From Kaistella sp. SH40-3 (GTDB taxonomy: Bacteria; Bacteroidota; Bacteroidia; Flavobacteriales; Weeksellaceae), in assembly GCF_030686865.1 (NCBI RefSeq), contig NZ_JAQYUS010000005.1:186001-250000 (forward strand): a stretch of 64,000 bases of DNA, read 5' to 3'. The stretch's first letter is position 1, and each line of letters begins with the position of its first letter. The notes below the pieces were generated by a model. The model saw only the letters and a program-made list of their open reading frames with translations, did no database searches and was not told where the DNA came from. Shown here in pieces: positions 1-7,296 of this stretch. The position numbers were made by a program, and so were the translations under genes.

Positions 1-1
1 C

Positions 2-901
2 CGTTTTAAAGAATGGATGGAAGTCAATGGAATCGACACCGACAAAAATTATTCGCAAGAAGAATTAAATAAAATTATTGAGCAATCGCCGTATTATAAA
101 GCGACTTCAAATGATGTGGACTGGTTGAGCAAAGTGGAAATGCAGGGTTCTATTCAAAAATGGGTGGATCATTCAATTTCAGTGACGATTAATGTTCCGA
201 ATGATGCGACGGAAGAATTGGTGAATCAACTCTACATCAAAGCGTGGGAAGTAGGTTGCAAAGGCGTGACGGTTTATCGTGACGGTTCACGTTCCGGAGT
301 TTTGATTTCGGCAGACGAGAAGAAAGACGAAAAACCTGAAATGATTACGTCAGTTTTCCCAACGAAAAGACCGCACATTTTAGAAGCCGATGTCGTTCGT
401 TTTCAAAATAATAAAGAAAAATGGATCGCTTTTGTCGGTTTAATTGAAGGTAAGCCTTACGAGATTTTCACTGGTTTGGCAGATGATGAAGAAGGGATTT
501 CAATTCCACGTTGGGTTAATGATGGTGTGATTATTAAAAACCAAGATGGGAATGGAAAATCGCGTTATGATTTCCAGTTTAAAAATCAGCGTGGTTATAA
601 AACGACCATTGAAGGACTTTCTCACAAGTTCAAACCCGAGTTCTGGAATTATGCAAAACTGATTTCCGGAACTTTAAGACACGGAATGCCGATTGAAAAT
701 GCGGTGGAATTAATCAACCGTTTAGAACTCGATTCTGAATCCATCAACAACTGGAAAGCCGGTGTTGCGCGTGCTTTAAAACGCTACATCGCTGATGGAA
801 CTGAAGCCGCTGGAAAATGTTCCAGTTGTGGTTCTGATCAAGTGGTTTATCAGGAAGGTTGCTTGACTTGCAAGAATTGTGGGAACAGCAAGTGTGGTTA
901 G
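2..901 (+). CDS. nrdJ: Adenosylcobalamin-dependent (class II) ribonucleotide reductase, C-terminal part (5' end outside window)
   Basis: This is the last ~299 codons of a class II ribonucleotide reductase, which makes deoxyribonucleotides using vitamin B12 instead of a diferric-tyrosyl subunit. The frame is open to the left edge, so the catalytic barrel start is missing. Visible family signs are the conserved VTVYRDGSRSGVL segment (about 90 codons in), the IENAVELINRL and GVARALKRYI stretch, and a cysteine-rich tail (CSSCG, CLTCKNCGNSKCG) forming the zinc-ribbon-like C-terminus that carries the redox cysteines. A strong hairpin terminator follows at 965-992. Family assignment is confident; the symbol follows common usage. 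Confidence 0.88.
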   Translation, partial: RFKEWMEVNGIDTDKNYSQEELNKIIEQSPYYKATSNDVDWLSKVEMQGSIQKWVDHSISVTINVPNDATEELVNQLYIKAWEVGCKGVTVYRDGSRSGVLISADEKKDEKPEMITSVFPTKRPHILEADVVRFQNNKEKWIAFVGLIEGKPYEIFTGLADDEEGISIPRWVNDGVIIKNQDGNGKSRYDFQFKNQRGYKTTIEGLSHKFKPEFWNYAKLISGTLRHGMPIENAVELINRLELDSESINNWKAGVARALKRYIADGTEAAGKCSSCGSDQVVYQEGCLTCKNCGNSKCG

Positions 902-948
902 AATGTCATTGAGAGAAGCGGAACAAAGTGAAGCGACGAAGCAATCTT
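902..948. repeat. Dispersed intergenic repeat (GTCATTGAGAG...GAAGCAATCTT type)
   Basis: Directly after the nrdJ stop lies a sequence beginning GTCATTGAGAG and ending GACGAAGCAATCTT. It resembles a well-known dispersed motif (GTCATTGCGAG...CGAAGCAATCT) found in intergenic regions of many bacteria. No second copy was noticed in this window, so the call rests on recollection of the motif. Confidence 0.4.
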
Positions 949-964
949 AACTATTTATAATTTT

Positions 965-992
965 AAAGACGCAATTTTTGCGTCTTTTTTCG
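965..992 (+). terminator. Intrinsic terminator after nrdJ
   Basis: Ten-base perfect inverted repeat AAAGACGCAA / TTGCGTCTTT with a three-base loop, running into a T tract. It ends the nrdJ transcript. Confidence 0.85.
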
Positions 993-1074
993 TATTAATC
1001 GTTTTTTATATTTAAATAATTTAACTATATTAGAGATAGTAGGAGACAATCATAACTCCTATTTATTAATATTA

Positions 1075-1260
1075 ATGACAAATGTTATTAAAATCGGTGA
1101 TACTTATTATTACCAAAATGCGCCAGTGAAAATTATTTCAATTCTTGGAGACGAGATTGTTGAAATACTTGGCGAAAAAAATGGGATTCCCTTTAATGTA
1201 AAGGTTCCCATTTTAGATTTGAAAGGTGAATTAGAAAAAGAAAAAGTATTCTTTTTTTAA
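1075..1260 (+). CDS. Small hypothetical protein, 61 aa
   Basis: A 61-residue ORF in its own transcription space: a terminator lies upstream (965-992) and another downstream (1315-1341). The composition looks protein-like, with alternating beta-type segments (VIKIGDTYYYQ, VKIISILGDEIVEIL, IPFNVKVPILDLKG), which suggests a small SH3- or KOW-like beta barrel. It has no signal peptide or membrane segment and ends in FFF. I do not recognise a family. Being bracketed by terminators is the main reason to accept it. Confidence 0.5.
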   Translation: MTNVIKIGDTYYYQNAPVKIISILGDEIVEILGEKNGIPFNVKVPILDLKGELEKEKVFFF

Positions 1261-1314
1261 TTCCAATTAGAACTTCTACGAAAAGTTCCGAAGCAAATGT
1301 ACTAATGTATATTT

Positions 1315-1341
1315 AAGCCACAAAATTTGTGGCTTTTTATT
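1315..1341 (+). terminator. Intrinsic terminator after the 61-aa ORF
   Basis: AAGCCACA / TGTGGCTT stem with a short A/T loop followed by TTTTATTTTTT. It closes the small ORF at 1075-1260. Confidence 0.75.
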
Positions 1342-1430
1342 TTTTAAGATCCACTATAGATTTTTTTTGCACTTCTTTAATCAAACTTCTGTTAATTATT
1401 AAAAGTGGGTGTATCTTTTATCCCAATCTC

Positions 1431-1512
1431 ATAGCCCTGATTGCAGCGGCATCCTTTTGCAAAACGAAGTGGCGCAAAAGATACAGCGGAAAGCAGGTTC
1501 CCGGCTCCTAAA
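1431..1512 (+). repeat. Dispersed structured element, copy A
   Basis: Begins TAGCCCTGATTGCAGCGG and ends AGCAGGTTCCCGGCTCC, with an internal hairpin (CCTTTTGC ... GCAAAAGA) and CAGCGG on both sides of it. The same end sequences recur on the minus strand at 35118-35209 around a different middle. The outer arms can pair (AGCC with GGCT, CTG with CAG). It fills the gap between the 61-aa ORF terminator and the lpdA promoter and contains no credible ORF. Confidence 0.7.
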
Positions 1513-1564
1513 AAATCCACAAAAATCTCTGCAAAACCACACCATCCAAAGCGAAAATATTTTG

Positions 1565-1572
1565 TAAATTTG
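1565..1572 (+). promoter_or_regulatory. Probable lpdA -7 box (TAAATTTG)
   Basis: TAAATTTG matches the Bacteroidetes TAnnTTTG box about 34 bases before the lpdA start. No matching -33 TTTG was found at the usual spacing. Confidence 0.5.
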
Positions 1573-1605
1573 CCCTACTTTTAATAAAATCATAAAAAGA
1601 TAAAT

Positions 1606-3009
1606 ATGAGTCAATTCGATGTTACCGTAATCGGTTCCGGTCCTGGTGGTTACGTTGCTGCAATTAGATGTGCGCAACTGGGTTTCAAAACAGCAATTAT
1701 TGAGAAATATCCAACGATGGGCGGTACTTGCCTGAACGTGGGTTGTATTCCGAGTAAAGCGCTTTTGGACAGTTCTGAACATTTCGAAAATGCAAAACAC
1801 AATTTCGCGAATCACGGAATTATCATCAATGAGCCAAAAGCAGATTTGGCCAGAATGATTGCTCGTAAAAATGAAGTGGTGGAACAAACGACCAAAGGAA
1901 TCCAGTTCTTGATGGATAAAAACAAGATTACTGTGTTCGAAGGGATTGGGAGTTTTGAATCTGCAACTCAGATTAAAGTGACGAAAAACGATGGTTCTAC
2001 GGAAACGATCGATTCTAAATATACGATTATCGCGACGGGTTCTAAACCGAGTACGCTTCCTTTTATTACTTTGGATAAGGAAAGAATTATTACTTCTACG
2101 GAGGCTTTGGAACTGAAAGAAATTCCGAAACACCTGATTGTTATCGGTGGTGGAGTTATCGGTTTGGAGTTGGGTTCTGTTTACAAAAGATTAGGTTCTG
2201 AAGTAACAGTGGTAGAATTTATGGATAAGATTATTCCTACCATGGACGGCGCTTTGTCGAAAGAATTGAACAAAGTTTTGCGTAAACAAGGAATGAAATT
2301 CAACCTTTCTACGGGCGTTCAGTCTGTTGAAAGAAACGGCGATACCGTAAAAGTTACCGCGAAAGATAAAAAAGGCGAAGAAGTAGTTTTCGAAGGTGAT
2401 TATGTTTTGGTTGCTGTGGGTAGAAAACCTTACACCGACGGACTTGCTGTTGAAAAAGCAGGCGTTGATTTAGACGAAAGAGGAAGAGTGAAAACAAACG
2501 AACATTTGCAAACGAATGTTTCGAATATTTACGCAATCGGTGATGTTGTAGCAGGAGCAATGTTGGCTCACAAAGCGTCTGAAGAAGGAACTTTGGTGGC
2601 TGAATTGATCGCTGGACAAAAACCACATATCAATTATAATTTGATTCCGGGTGTTGTTTACACTTGGCCGGAAGTTGCTGCTGTTGGTAAAACAGAAGAG
2701 CAATTGAAAGCGGAAGGTGTTGCCATTAAAGTGGGTAATTTCCCGATGCGTGCTTTAGGAAGAAGCCGTGCTTCAGGTGATGTTGATGGTTTCATCAAAG
2801 TAATTGCTGACGAAAAAACGGATGAGATTTTAGGAGTTCACATGATCGGAGCGAGAGCGGCAGATTTAATCGCAGAAGCGGTTGTTGCAATGGAATACAG
2901 AGCGAGTGCTGAAGATATTTCGAGAATGTCTCACGCTCACCCGACTTATGCTGAAGCGATGAAAGAAGCGGCTTTGGATGCGACTGGAAAGAGAGCGATT
3001 CATTTTTAA
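1606..3009 (+). CDS. lpdA: Dihydrolipoyl dehydrogenase (E3)
   Basis: A 467-residue flavoenzyme that reoxidises dihydrolipoamide in the pyruvate and 2-oxoglutarate dehydrogenase complexes, passing electrons through FAD to NAD+. The N-terminal FAD-binding loop GSGPGG is at residues 10-15. The redox disulfide is C42/C47 in GGTCLNVGCIPSKA. The NAD-binding loop is IGGGVIGLELG near residue 180, and the second FAD signature is NIYAIGDV. The C-terminal catalytic pair is H445/E450 in HAHPTYAEAM. Length is normal for the family. It appears monocistronic, with a -7 box upstream and a hairpin terminator downstream beyond a tandem repeat. Confidence 0.97.
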   Translation: MSQFDVTVIGSGPGGYVAAIRCAQLGFKTAIIEKYPTMGGTCLNVGCIPSKALLDSSEHFENAKHNFANHGIIINEPKADLARMIARKNEVVEQTTKGIQFLMDKNKITVFEGIGSFESATQIKVTKNDGSTETIDSKYTIIATGSKPSTLPFITLDKERIITSTEALELKEIPKHLIVIGGGVIGLELGSVYKRLGSEVTVVEFMDKIIPTMDGALSKELNKVLRKQGMKFNLSTGVQSVERNGDTVKVTAKDKKGEEVVFEGDYVLVAVGRKPYTDGLAVEKAGVDLDERGRVKTNEHLQTNVSNIYAIGDVVAGAMLAHKASEEGTLVAELIAGQKPHINYNLIPGVVYTWPEVAAVGKTEEQLKAEGVAIKVGNFPMRALGRSRASGDVDGFIKVIADEKTDEILGVHMIGARAADLIAEAVVAMEYRASAEDISRMSHAHPTYAEAMKEAALDATGKRAIHF

Positions 3010-3012
3010 GGA

Positions 3013-3133
3013 GAGCCAAGTAAAAAGTAAAAAGTAAAAAGAGCCAAGGTTCGATTGTGAAGAGCCAAGGTAAAAGTAAAAAGAGCCAAGGTTCGATTAT
3101 GAAGAGCCAAGGTAAAAGTAAAAAGAGCCAAGG
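3013..3133. repeat. 42-bp tandem repeat downstream of lpdA
   Basis: A 42-bp unit (GAGCCAAGGTTCGATT..., then GAGCCAAGGTAAAAG...) occurs at 3041-3082 and again at 3083-3124 with one difference (GATTGTGA versus GATTATGA). Partial GAGCCAAG copies flank both ends. GAGCCAAG itself also repeats inside the unit. It lies between the lpdA stop and its terminator, so it is probably transcribed as 3' UTR. Confidence 0.85.
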
Positions 3134-3176
3134 AGAGATTTACGGATTGATCGGCGGTTCGGTTTATTATCATATT

Positions 3177-3207
3177 AAAAGAGAAGTTTCTGCTTCTCTT
3201 TTTTTGT
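3177..3207 (+). terminator. Intrinsic terminator after lpdA
   Basis: AAAAGAGAAG / CTTCTCTTTT stem with a six-base loop followed by a T run; it ends transcription through the tandem repeat. Confidence 0.8.
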
Positions 3208-3246
3208 TTGAAAGTCTGAAGCAATAATGAAATTTTGGCCTAGTCA

Positions 3247-3415
3247 GAATCCGAAGGATTCAACAAAAATAGCCGTTGGTGAAACCGACGGATTAAAAAT
3301 ATTTATGTAATTAAAACATTGTAACCCGAAGGATTCAACAAAATAACCGTTGGTGGAACCGACGCATTAAAAAAAAATTATAAAAGTAAAATATCATAAT
3401 CCGAAGCATTCAATT
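3247..3415. repeat. Cluster of three REP-like hairpin repeats
   Basis: Copy 1 (about 3247-3293) reads AATCCGAAGGATTCAAC, then AATAGCCGTTGGTGAAACCGACGG in two pieces. Copy 2 (about 3322-3370) has CCCGAAGGATTCAAC and CCGTTGGTGGAACCGACG. Copy 3 (about 3398-3413) keeps only the first hairpin. Each full copy pairs two small palindromes and matches the REP elements around the transposase at 37971-38417. From here to 3656 there is only AT-rich sequence with no recognisable gene. Confidence 0.75.
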
Positions 3416-3656
3416 ATAATCGATTGAAAATCGCGGAACATCAATCATCAGAAAAAAGATTCGAACATTCTCGGCAAAAGAATTTTTAATATGAAAATCC
3501 GCTTTGATAAAGATTTTTAGCGAAGGTTAAAACGTTTTTTCAGTAATTCTCGATTATTGTACTCATTTGCAGTTATTCGTTAAAATGACGTGATAGTCGA
3601 TGTTTTTGGCATCATAATAGCCTGGTTTTTTGTAACAATCTTTAAAATGTAAAAAA

Positions 3657-4541
3657 ATGAAAACAATCTCTACTATCGGCGTATTATTTTTAAGCCTGAG
3701 CACTTTTGCGCAAGAAGCTGGAAAGGCAGGCGAGCTTTTAAGAAATGATGCGAAATCAACGGAAATGCAAACTCCAAGAAATAATACTTCTGCAAAAACC
3801 AATGACAAAGTCTTGGATAATTCAAAGTACAGAAACCCAATGAAAACTACTAGTTCGCAACCAATCTCAAATAATGATTACCGGTGGAATTATAACTACG
3901 GAAATTCGGAAGTCTTTTTAAGAATTCCCCAAAATGGAAATTATACGGTAGAAGTTGGCGATCAGATGATGAGTAACTCTACGGGAAAATTCCGATTTTT
4001 CGATGTTCAGTTTGGCACTGTTCCGATCGCAATTTATGAAAACAATTTTTTGATTTACAGAACGAATCTCCGGTTGCAAACCTACACACGACTGGTTCTG
4101 GATTTCTTTCCAAACAAAGGATTGTATCTGCTCGGAAATTATCCGGTGGAGAATAATCTATACGGAATTACGGAATGGGACGACATTTGGAACAATCCTT
4201 ACGGCAACCAAAATGGGTATTGGAACGGAAATTCGGGGTATTCTGGAAATGTTATGAATAATCAGGATTTTAGCAGTTTTATATCTTCGGTAAAAAGAAG
4301 TGGAAGTTTTGATAAAGATAAAATGTCGGTGATAAAGATGACTGCACGAAATGCAAATTTTACTTCGCAGCAAAGTTACAGTTTATTAAAAACGATGGAT
4401 TTTGACGATAATAAACTGGAGGTTGCAAAATTACTTTATACAAGATGTGTAGACCGCCAAAATTTCTATTTGGTTTTCGAGGCTTTTGATTTTAGCGCGT
4501 CAAAAATCAAACTGACTGATTATATCTCAAAATACAGGTAG
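3657..4541 (+). CDS. Secreted DUF4476-domain protein
   Basis: A 294-residue exported protein of unknown function. The N-terminus (MKTISTIGVLFLSLSTFAQ) is a Sec signal peptide with probable cleavage after FAQ. A polar low-complexity stretch rich in N, S and T follows (residues ~20-75). A beta-rich middle contains a PQNGNYTVEVGDQ segment. The last ~95 residues match the DUF4476 pattern (FTSQQSYSLLKTMDFDDNKL, then AKLLYTRCVDRQNF, then FDFSASKIKLTDYI). DUF4476 proteins are common in Bacteroidetes and uncharacterised. It is monocistronic and convergent with the catalase-like gene. Confidence 0.8.
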   Translation: MKTISTIGVLFLSLSTFAQEAGKAGELLRNDAKSTEMQTPRNNTSAKTNDKVLDNSKYRNPMKTTSSQPISNNDYRWNYNYGNSEVFLRIPQNGNYTVEVGDQMMSNSTGKFRFFDVQFGTVPIAIYENNFLIYRTNLRLQTYTRLVLDFFPNKGLYLLGNYPVENNLYGITEWDDIWNNPYGNQNGYWNGNSGYSGNVMNNQDFSSFISSVKRSGSFDKDKMSVIKMTARNANFTSQQSYSLLKTMDFDDNKLEVAKLLYTRCVDRQNFYLVFEAFDFSASKIKLTDYISKYR

Positions 4542-4561
4542 ACCTGTTCGTCATAAAACAA

Positions 4562-4592
4562 AAAAAGAGAAGTTTCGGCTTCTCTTTTTTAC
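4562..4592. terminator. Bidirectional terminator between convergent genes
   Basis: AAAAAGAGAAG / CTTCTCTTTTT with loop TTTCGG. T runs exist on both strands, so it can serve both the DUF4476 gene and the catalase-like gene on the minus strand. Confidence 0.8.
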
Positions 4593-4597
4593 TTTAT

Positions 4598-5605
4598 TTA
4601 TTGACCATTAAATTTATTTCTGGTCGCAATAGAAGCTTCATAAATTCTCTTTCTGATTTGCTGAATTTTTCCGACCGGCTGTAAATTCTCCGCATTCTCG
4701 AATGGATTAAAATTTAAATTCTCGATGGCTGGATCTTCAGAATTAACAAAGGAAGCTTTTGGGATCGTAATTTTCCCTAAACAATATTTTGGCGCGTTTT
4801 TCCAGTCTCTCATCAGATCATTTACGGGTTGGTCTTTCAGATCTTCACAAAGTTCAACAAATAATTCGTAGGTAGATTCCTGCGAAGAAAGAAACCAATG
4901 AATGGAATTTTTCTGAGGTTCCCCTTTACCAATATTGGGATTAATGTTTACGGGCTTCAAACTGAGTTTCATTATGTAATCCCCAATCCGGTAACATCCG
5001 ATTCCGGCGTATGCAAAGGAAAAGAAAAAATCATTTCTATGAGATAAAAAATTTAAAATCTTTTTAGTGACATCTACTGAAAACATCGAACTTACGAGAG
5101 AAAACCCGTTTTTCATTAAATGGGGTAAATCTAAAGAAGAAACCACAAAGTTGTCATTTTTGGTGACTAAAAAAGTGTTCACTGAAGTGAAAAACTTTAA
5201 AAATACCGAGGGTGAATTCGTAGGAAATAAAGGAAAGTTCACCAATGGAAAATTAGCGTCCTGACCCTTAACATTCTTAATTTTTAAGGAAAAGCCATAC
5301 AGCGGATTTTCTCTTCCTTTTTTATTGATAACTAAATTCCCATTTGAAAATCTTGCGAGAATATCATATTGTTTCCGGTCAAAAATTTCTGTTAAAAAAT
5401 CCGGTAAATTTTCTGATATTTCCAGAGATCCTTTTACCGTTGCATAAGTTTTGGCGTGTGCATCGCGTGTGGCGTAATTTACCTCACTGATTTCGGCAGA
5501 ACTTTTAATGAACTTTTCCACAGAAATAACAGATCTTGCTAAGTCTCGATTTTCCTGGACTGAAAGCTCATCGAATTTAGAGGAATATTTTATAAGTGAT
5601 TTCAT
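4598..5605 (-). CDS. Catalase-like (haem-dependent peroxidase fold) protein
   Basis: A 335-residue protein with the catalase-like fold, shorter than true catalases (about 480 or more). Resemblance is seen in ATRDAHAKTYATVKG near residue 45 (equivalent to the distal-histidine segment), LARFSNG, GFSLKIKNVKG near residue 105, and the tail FNPFENAENLQPVGKIQQIR, a hallmark of the catalase-family relatives that resemble allene oxide synthase. The usual proximal-tyrosine motif of catalase (R-x-FSY-x-D) is not evident, so peroxide dismutation cannot be assumed; a lipid-peroxide or other haem reaction is possible. No signal peptide. It stands alone and ends at a shared terminator. Confidence 0.72.
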   Translation of the reverse strand: MKSLIKYSSKFDELSVQENRDLARSVISVEKFIKSSAEISEVNYATRDAHAKTYATVKGSLEISENLPDFLTEIFDRKQYDILARFSNGNLVINKKGRENPLYGFSLKIKNVKGQDANFPLVNFPLFPTNSPSVFLKFFTSVNTFLVTKNDNFVVSSLDLPHLMKNGFSLVSSMFSVDVTKKILNFLSHRNDFFFSFAYAGIGCYRIGDYIMKLSLKPVNINPNIGKGEPQKNSIHWFLSSQESTYELFVELCEDLKDQPVNDLMRDWKNAPKYCLGKITIPKASFVNSEDPAIENLNFNPFENAENLQPVGKIQQIRKRIYEASIATRNKFNGQ

Positions 5606-5660
5606 ATTTTTTCTTTAAGCTCAGCAACAACCATTCCTTAAAATTCGCAAGAAAATACCT

Positions 5661-5668
5661 TATCTTTG
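5661..5668 (+). promoter_or_regulatory. Probable -7 box (TATCTTTG) of the S1-like protein gene
   Basis: TATCTTTG fits TAnnTTTG 38 bases before the start at 5706. It lies in the divergent space shared with the catalase-like gene. Confidence 0.5.
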
Positions 5669-5705
5669 CACCTTACAAATATTCACTATTATTTTATCTT
5701 TCATT

Positions 5706-6542
5706 ATGGAACTCGGAAAAACCCAAACTTTAAAAATTGCAGAAAAAAATTATTCAGGATTATTTCTGGAAGATGAAGAAGGTACAAGATGTTTTCTACC
5801 GAAAATTTTTGCGTCTGAAGATGCAGAAATCGGCGATGAAATGGAAGTTTTTGTTTATCAGGATGACGACAAATTAAAAGCAACGACCGAAAAAGCCAAC
5901 GCTGAAGTAGGAGAGTTTGCCGTAATGACTTGTGTGCAAAGTTTACCCGCCGGTGCTTTTATGGACTGGGGAATTATCAAAGATTTATTTGTTCCGTACA
6001 AACAGCAGCGCGCAAAGATCGAAGAAGGTCGACGTTATTTAGTTCAAGTTTATATCGATGATGTTTTGGGATTAATTACCGGAACTACGAGATATAAGAA
6101 AAATCCGCATTACGAAAATCTACCTTTTCAAAGAGGGGAGAAAGTAAACTTAATAATAGCCGGCGAGAGTGAACTGGGTTGGAATGTCATCATTAATAAA
6201 AAATATGTCGGATTGATTTATACTTCTGATGTTTATAAAAGACTGTTCCCTTTGTCAGAAGAAATCGGGTACATTAAAACAATTCGTGAAGACGGTAAAA
6301 TCGATGTTTCTCTACAACCGGAAGGGTATGAAAATATCGATGAATTTCAGAAAATGATTATCGATAAATTAGAATTGAATTACGGTTTAATCTACCTTTC
6401 CGATAAATCTACACCAGAAGAAATTAAGGATGAATTGCAAATGAGCAAGAAGAATTTCAAGAAGGCAATTGGTGGTTTATACCGTGATAAAAAGATTGAA
6501 ATTTTAGAAGATAAAATTCGATTGATCAAGGAAGACGAATAA
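5706..6542 (+). CDS. CvfB/YitL-family S1-like RNA-binding protein
   Basis: A 278-residue cytosolic protein of the CvfB family, which has several S1-type OB folds followed by a winged helix. The N-terminal S1-like domain spans residues ~5-65 (MELGKTQTLKIAEKNYSGLF). The second, with the family signature GAFMDWGIIKDLFVP, lies near residues 80-100. A third covers ~145-215. The C-terminus (IIDKLELNYGLIYLSDKSTP... ISKKNFKKAIGGLYRDKKI-like) is the winged helix. In Staphylococcus CvfB binds RNA and affects virulence gene expression; the role here is unknown. It is monocistronic with a strong terminator. Confidence 0.88.
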   Translation: MELGKTQTLKIAEKNYSGLFLEDEEGTRCFLPKIFASEDAEIGDEMEVFVYQDDDKLKATTEKANAEVGEFAVMTCVQSLPAGAFMDWGIIKDLFVPYKQQRAKIEEGRRYLVQVYIDDVLGLITGTTRYKKNPHYENLPFQRGEKVNLIIAGESELGWNVIINKKYVGLIYTSDVYKRLFPLSEEIGYIKTIREDGKIDVSLQPEGYENIDEFQKMIIDKLELNYGLIYLSDKSTPEEIKDELQMSKKNFKKAIGGLYRDKKIEILEDKIRLIKEDE

Positions 6543-6570
6543 TTTTGAATTAGATCATTATTAAAATATA

Positions 6571-6598
6571 AAAGAGCAGAAATTTCTGCTCTTTTTTG
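6571..6598 (+). terminator. Intrinsic terminator after the CvfB-like gene
   Basis: Perfect palindrome AAAGAGCAGAAA / TTTCTGCTCTTT followed by a T run. Confidence 0.85.
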
Positions 6599-6663
6599 TG
6601 GTTGTTATCGTAATCGTCTTTCTTACCATCTACCATCCAAACACTTACGACAAATAATATAAA

Positions 6664-7011
6664 TTATTCTTTCCTAACCAACAGTATCCAATCGTCTTCT
6701 AACAACTTATACCCGATATCATAAACAAACCTGTATTCTGCGCCATTTTTGTAAACTTTTAAACTCGTAAAATATTCAAAATCGAAACCTTCAGAGATTA
6801 ATTTATTACGGGTGGTTTTCGCTTTGCCTTCTATAAATCGTTGTTCAGATAAGACGCGGTGATTTTTGCGCATCTTATTATTAATGTTGCGCATCAGATT
6901 CGACGAATCTTTGTTGTGTTTATTGTTGTAAGCGTTTCTGCAGCCATCATTGCAAAATTTCTTATCGCTTCTTCCGATAATTTTATCGCCACATTCCAGA
7001 CAGTTTTCCAT
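6664..7011 (-). CDS. Small zinc-ribbon protein (DUF2116-like)
   Basis: A 115-residue protein starting MENCLECGDKIIG. I chose the start at 7011 over upstream in-frame ATGs (7020, 7077) because the recognisable domain begins here and the extra residues are not domain-like. The zinc ribbon is CLECG...KFCNDGC, where CxxC and FCxxxC supply the ligands, followed by a basic helix (RNAYNNKHNK). The second half is a small alpha/beta region (GAEYRFVYDIGYKLL). Proteins of this type are common, single-copy and uncharacterised in flavobacteria. Nucleic-acid binding is likely but inferred. Confidence 0.7.
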   Translation of the reverse strand: MENCLECGDKIIGRSDKKFCNDGCRNAYNNKHNKDSSNLMRNINNKMRKNHRVLSEQRFIEGKAKTTRNKLISEGFDFEYFTSLKVYKNGAEYRFVYDIGYKLLEDDWILLVRKE

Positions 7012-7180
7012 AATAATCATTTGATAATCAAATATATAAAAATATCCATTTGTAAACGGATATAATTTTGAAAACAATGCATATTATTCATTTTTGTTTT
7101 TAAAATTTACTTTATTTCGACTATTATTTTTGATTTTAACTAAAAAAAATTAAAAAATTATGATATCATTGTTTTTTTTA

Positions 7181-7188
7181 TATATTTG
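7181..7188 (+). promoter_or_regulatory. Probable -7 box (TATATTTG) of the lectin-like operon
   Basis: TATATTTG matches TAnnTTTG. It lies 109 bases before the first start codon, implying a 5' UTR of about 100 bases. No clear -33 TTTG at standard spacing. Confidence 0.5.
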
Positions 7189-7296
7189 CACCCACACAAA
7201 TGGTTCGGATTAATTAAATGAAAATAATAGGAAATTTATTTTTCCTTCACTTTATTTATTGATTCGTAACGACACAAATGAAAAAAATATTTATAC

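Noticed and set aside
1429-2133. 234-codon minus-strand ORF over lpdA
   Set aside because: Shadow of lpdA with low-complexity Arg/Phe-rich translation.
3041-3124. CRISPR-like direct repeats
   Set aside because: The two 42-bp units are directly adjacent without spacers and there are no cas genes.
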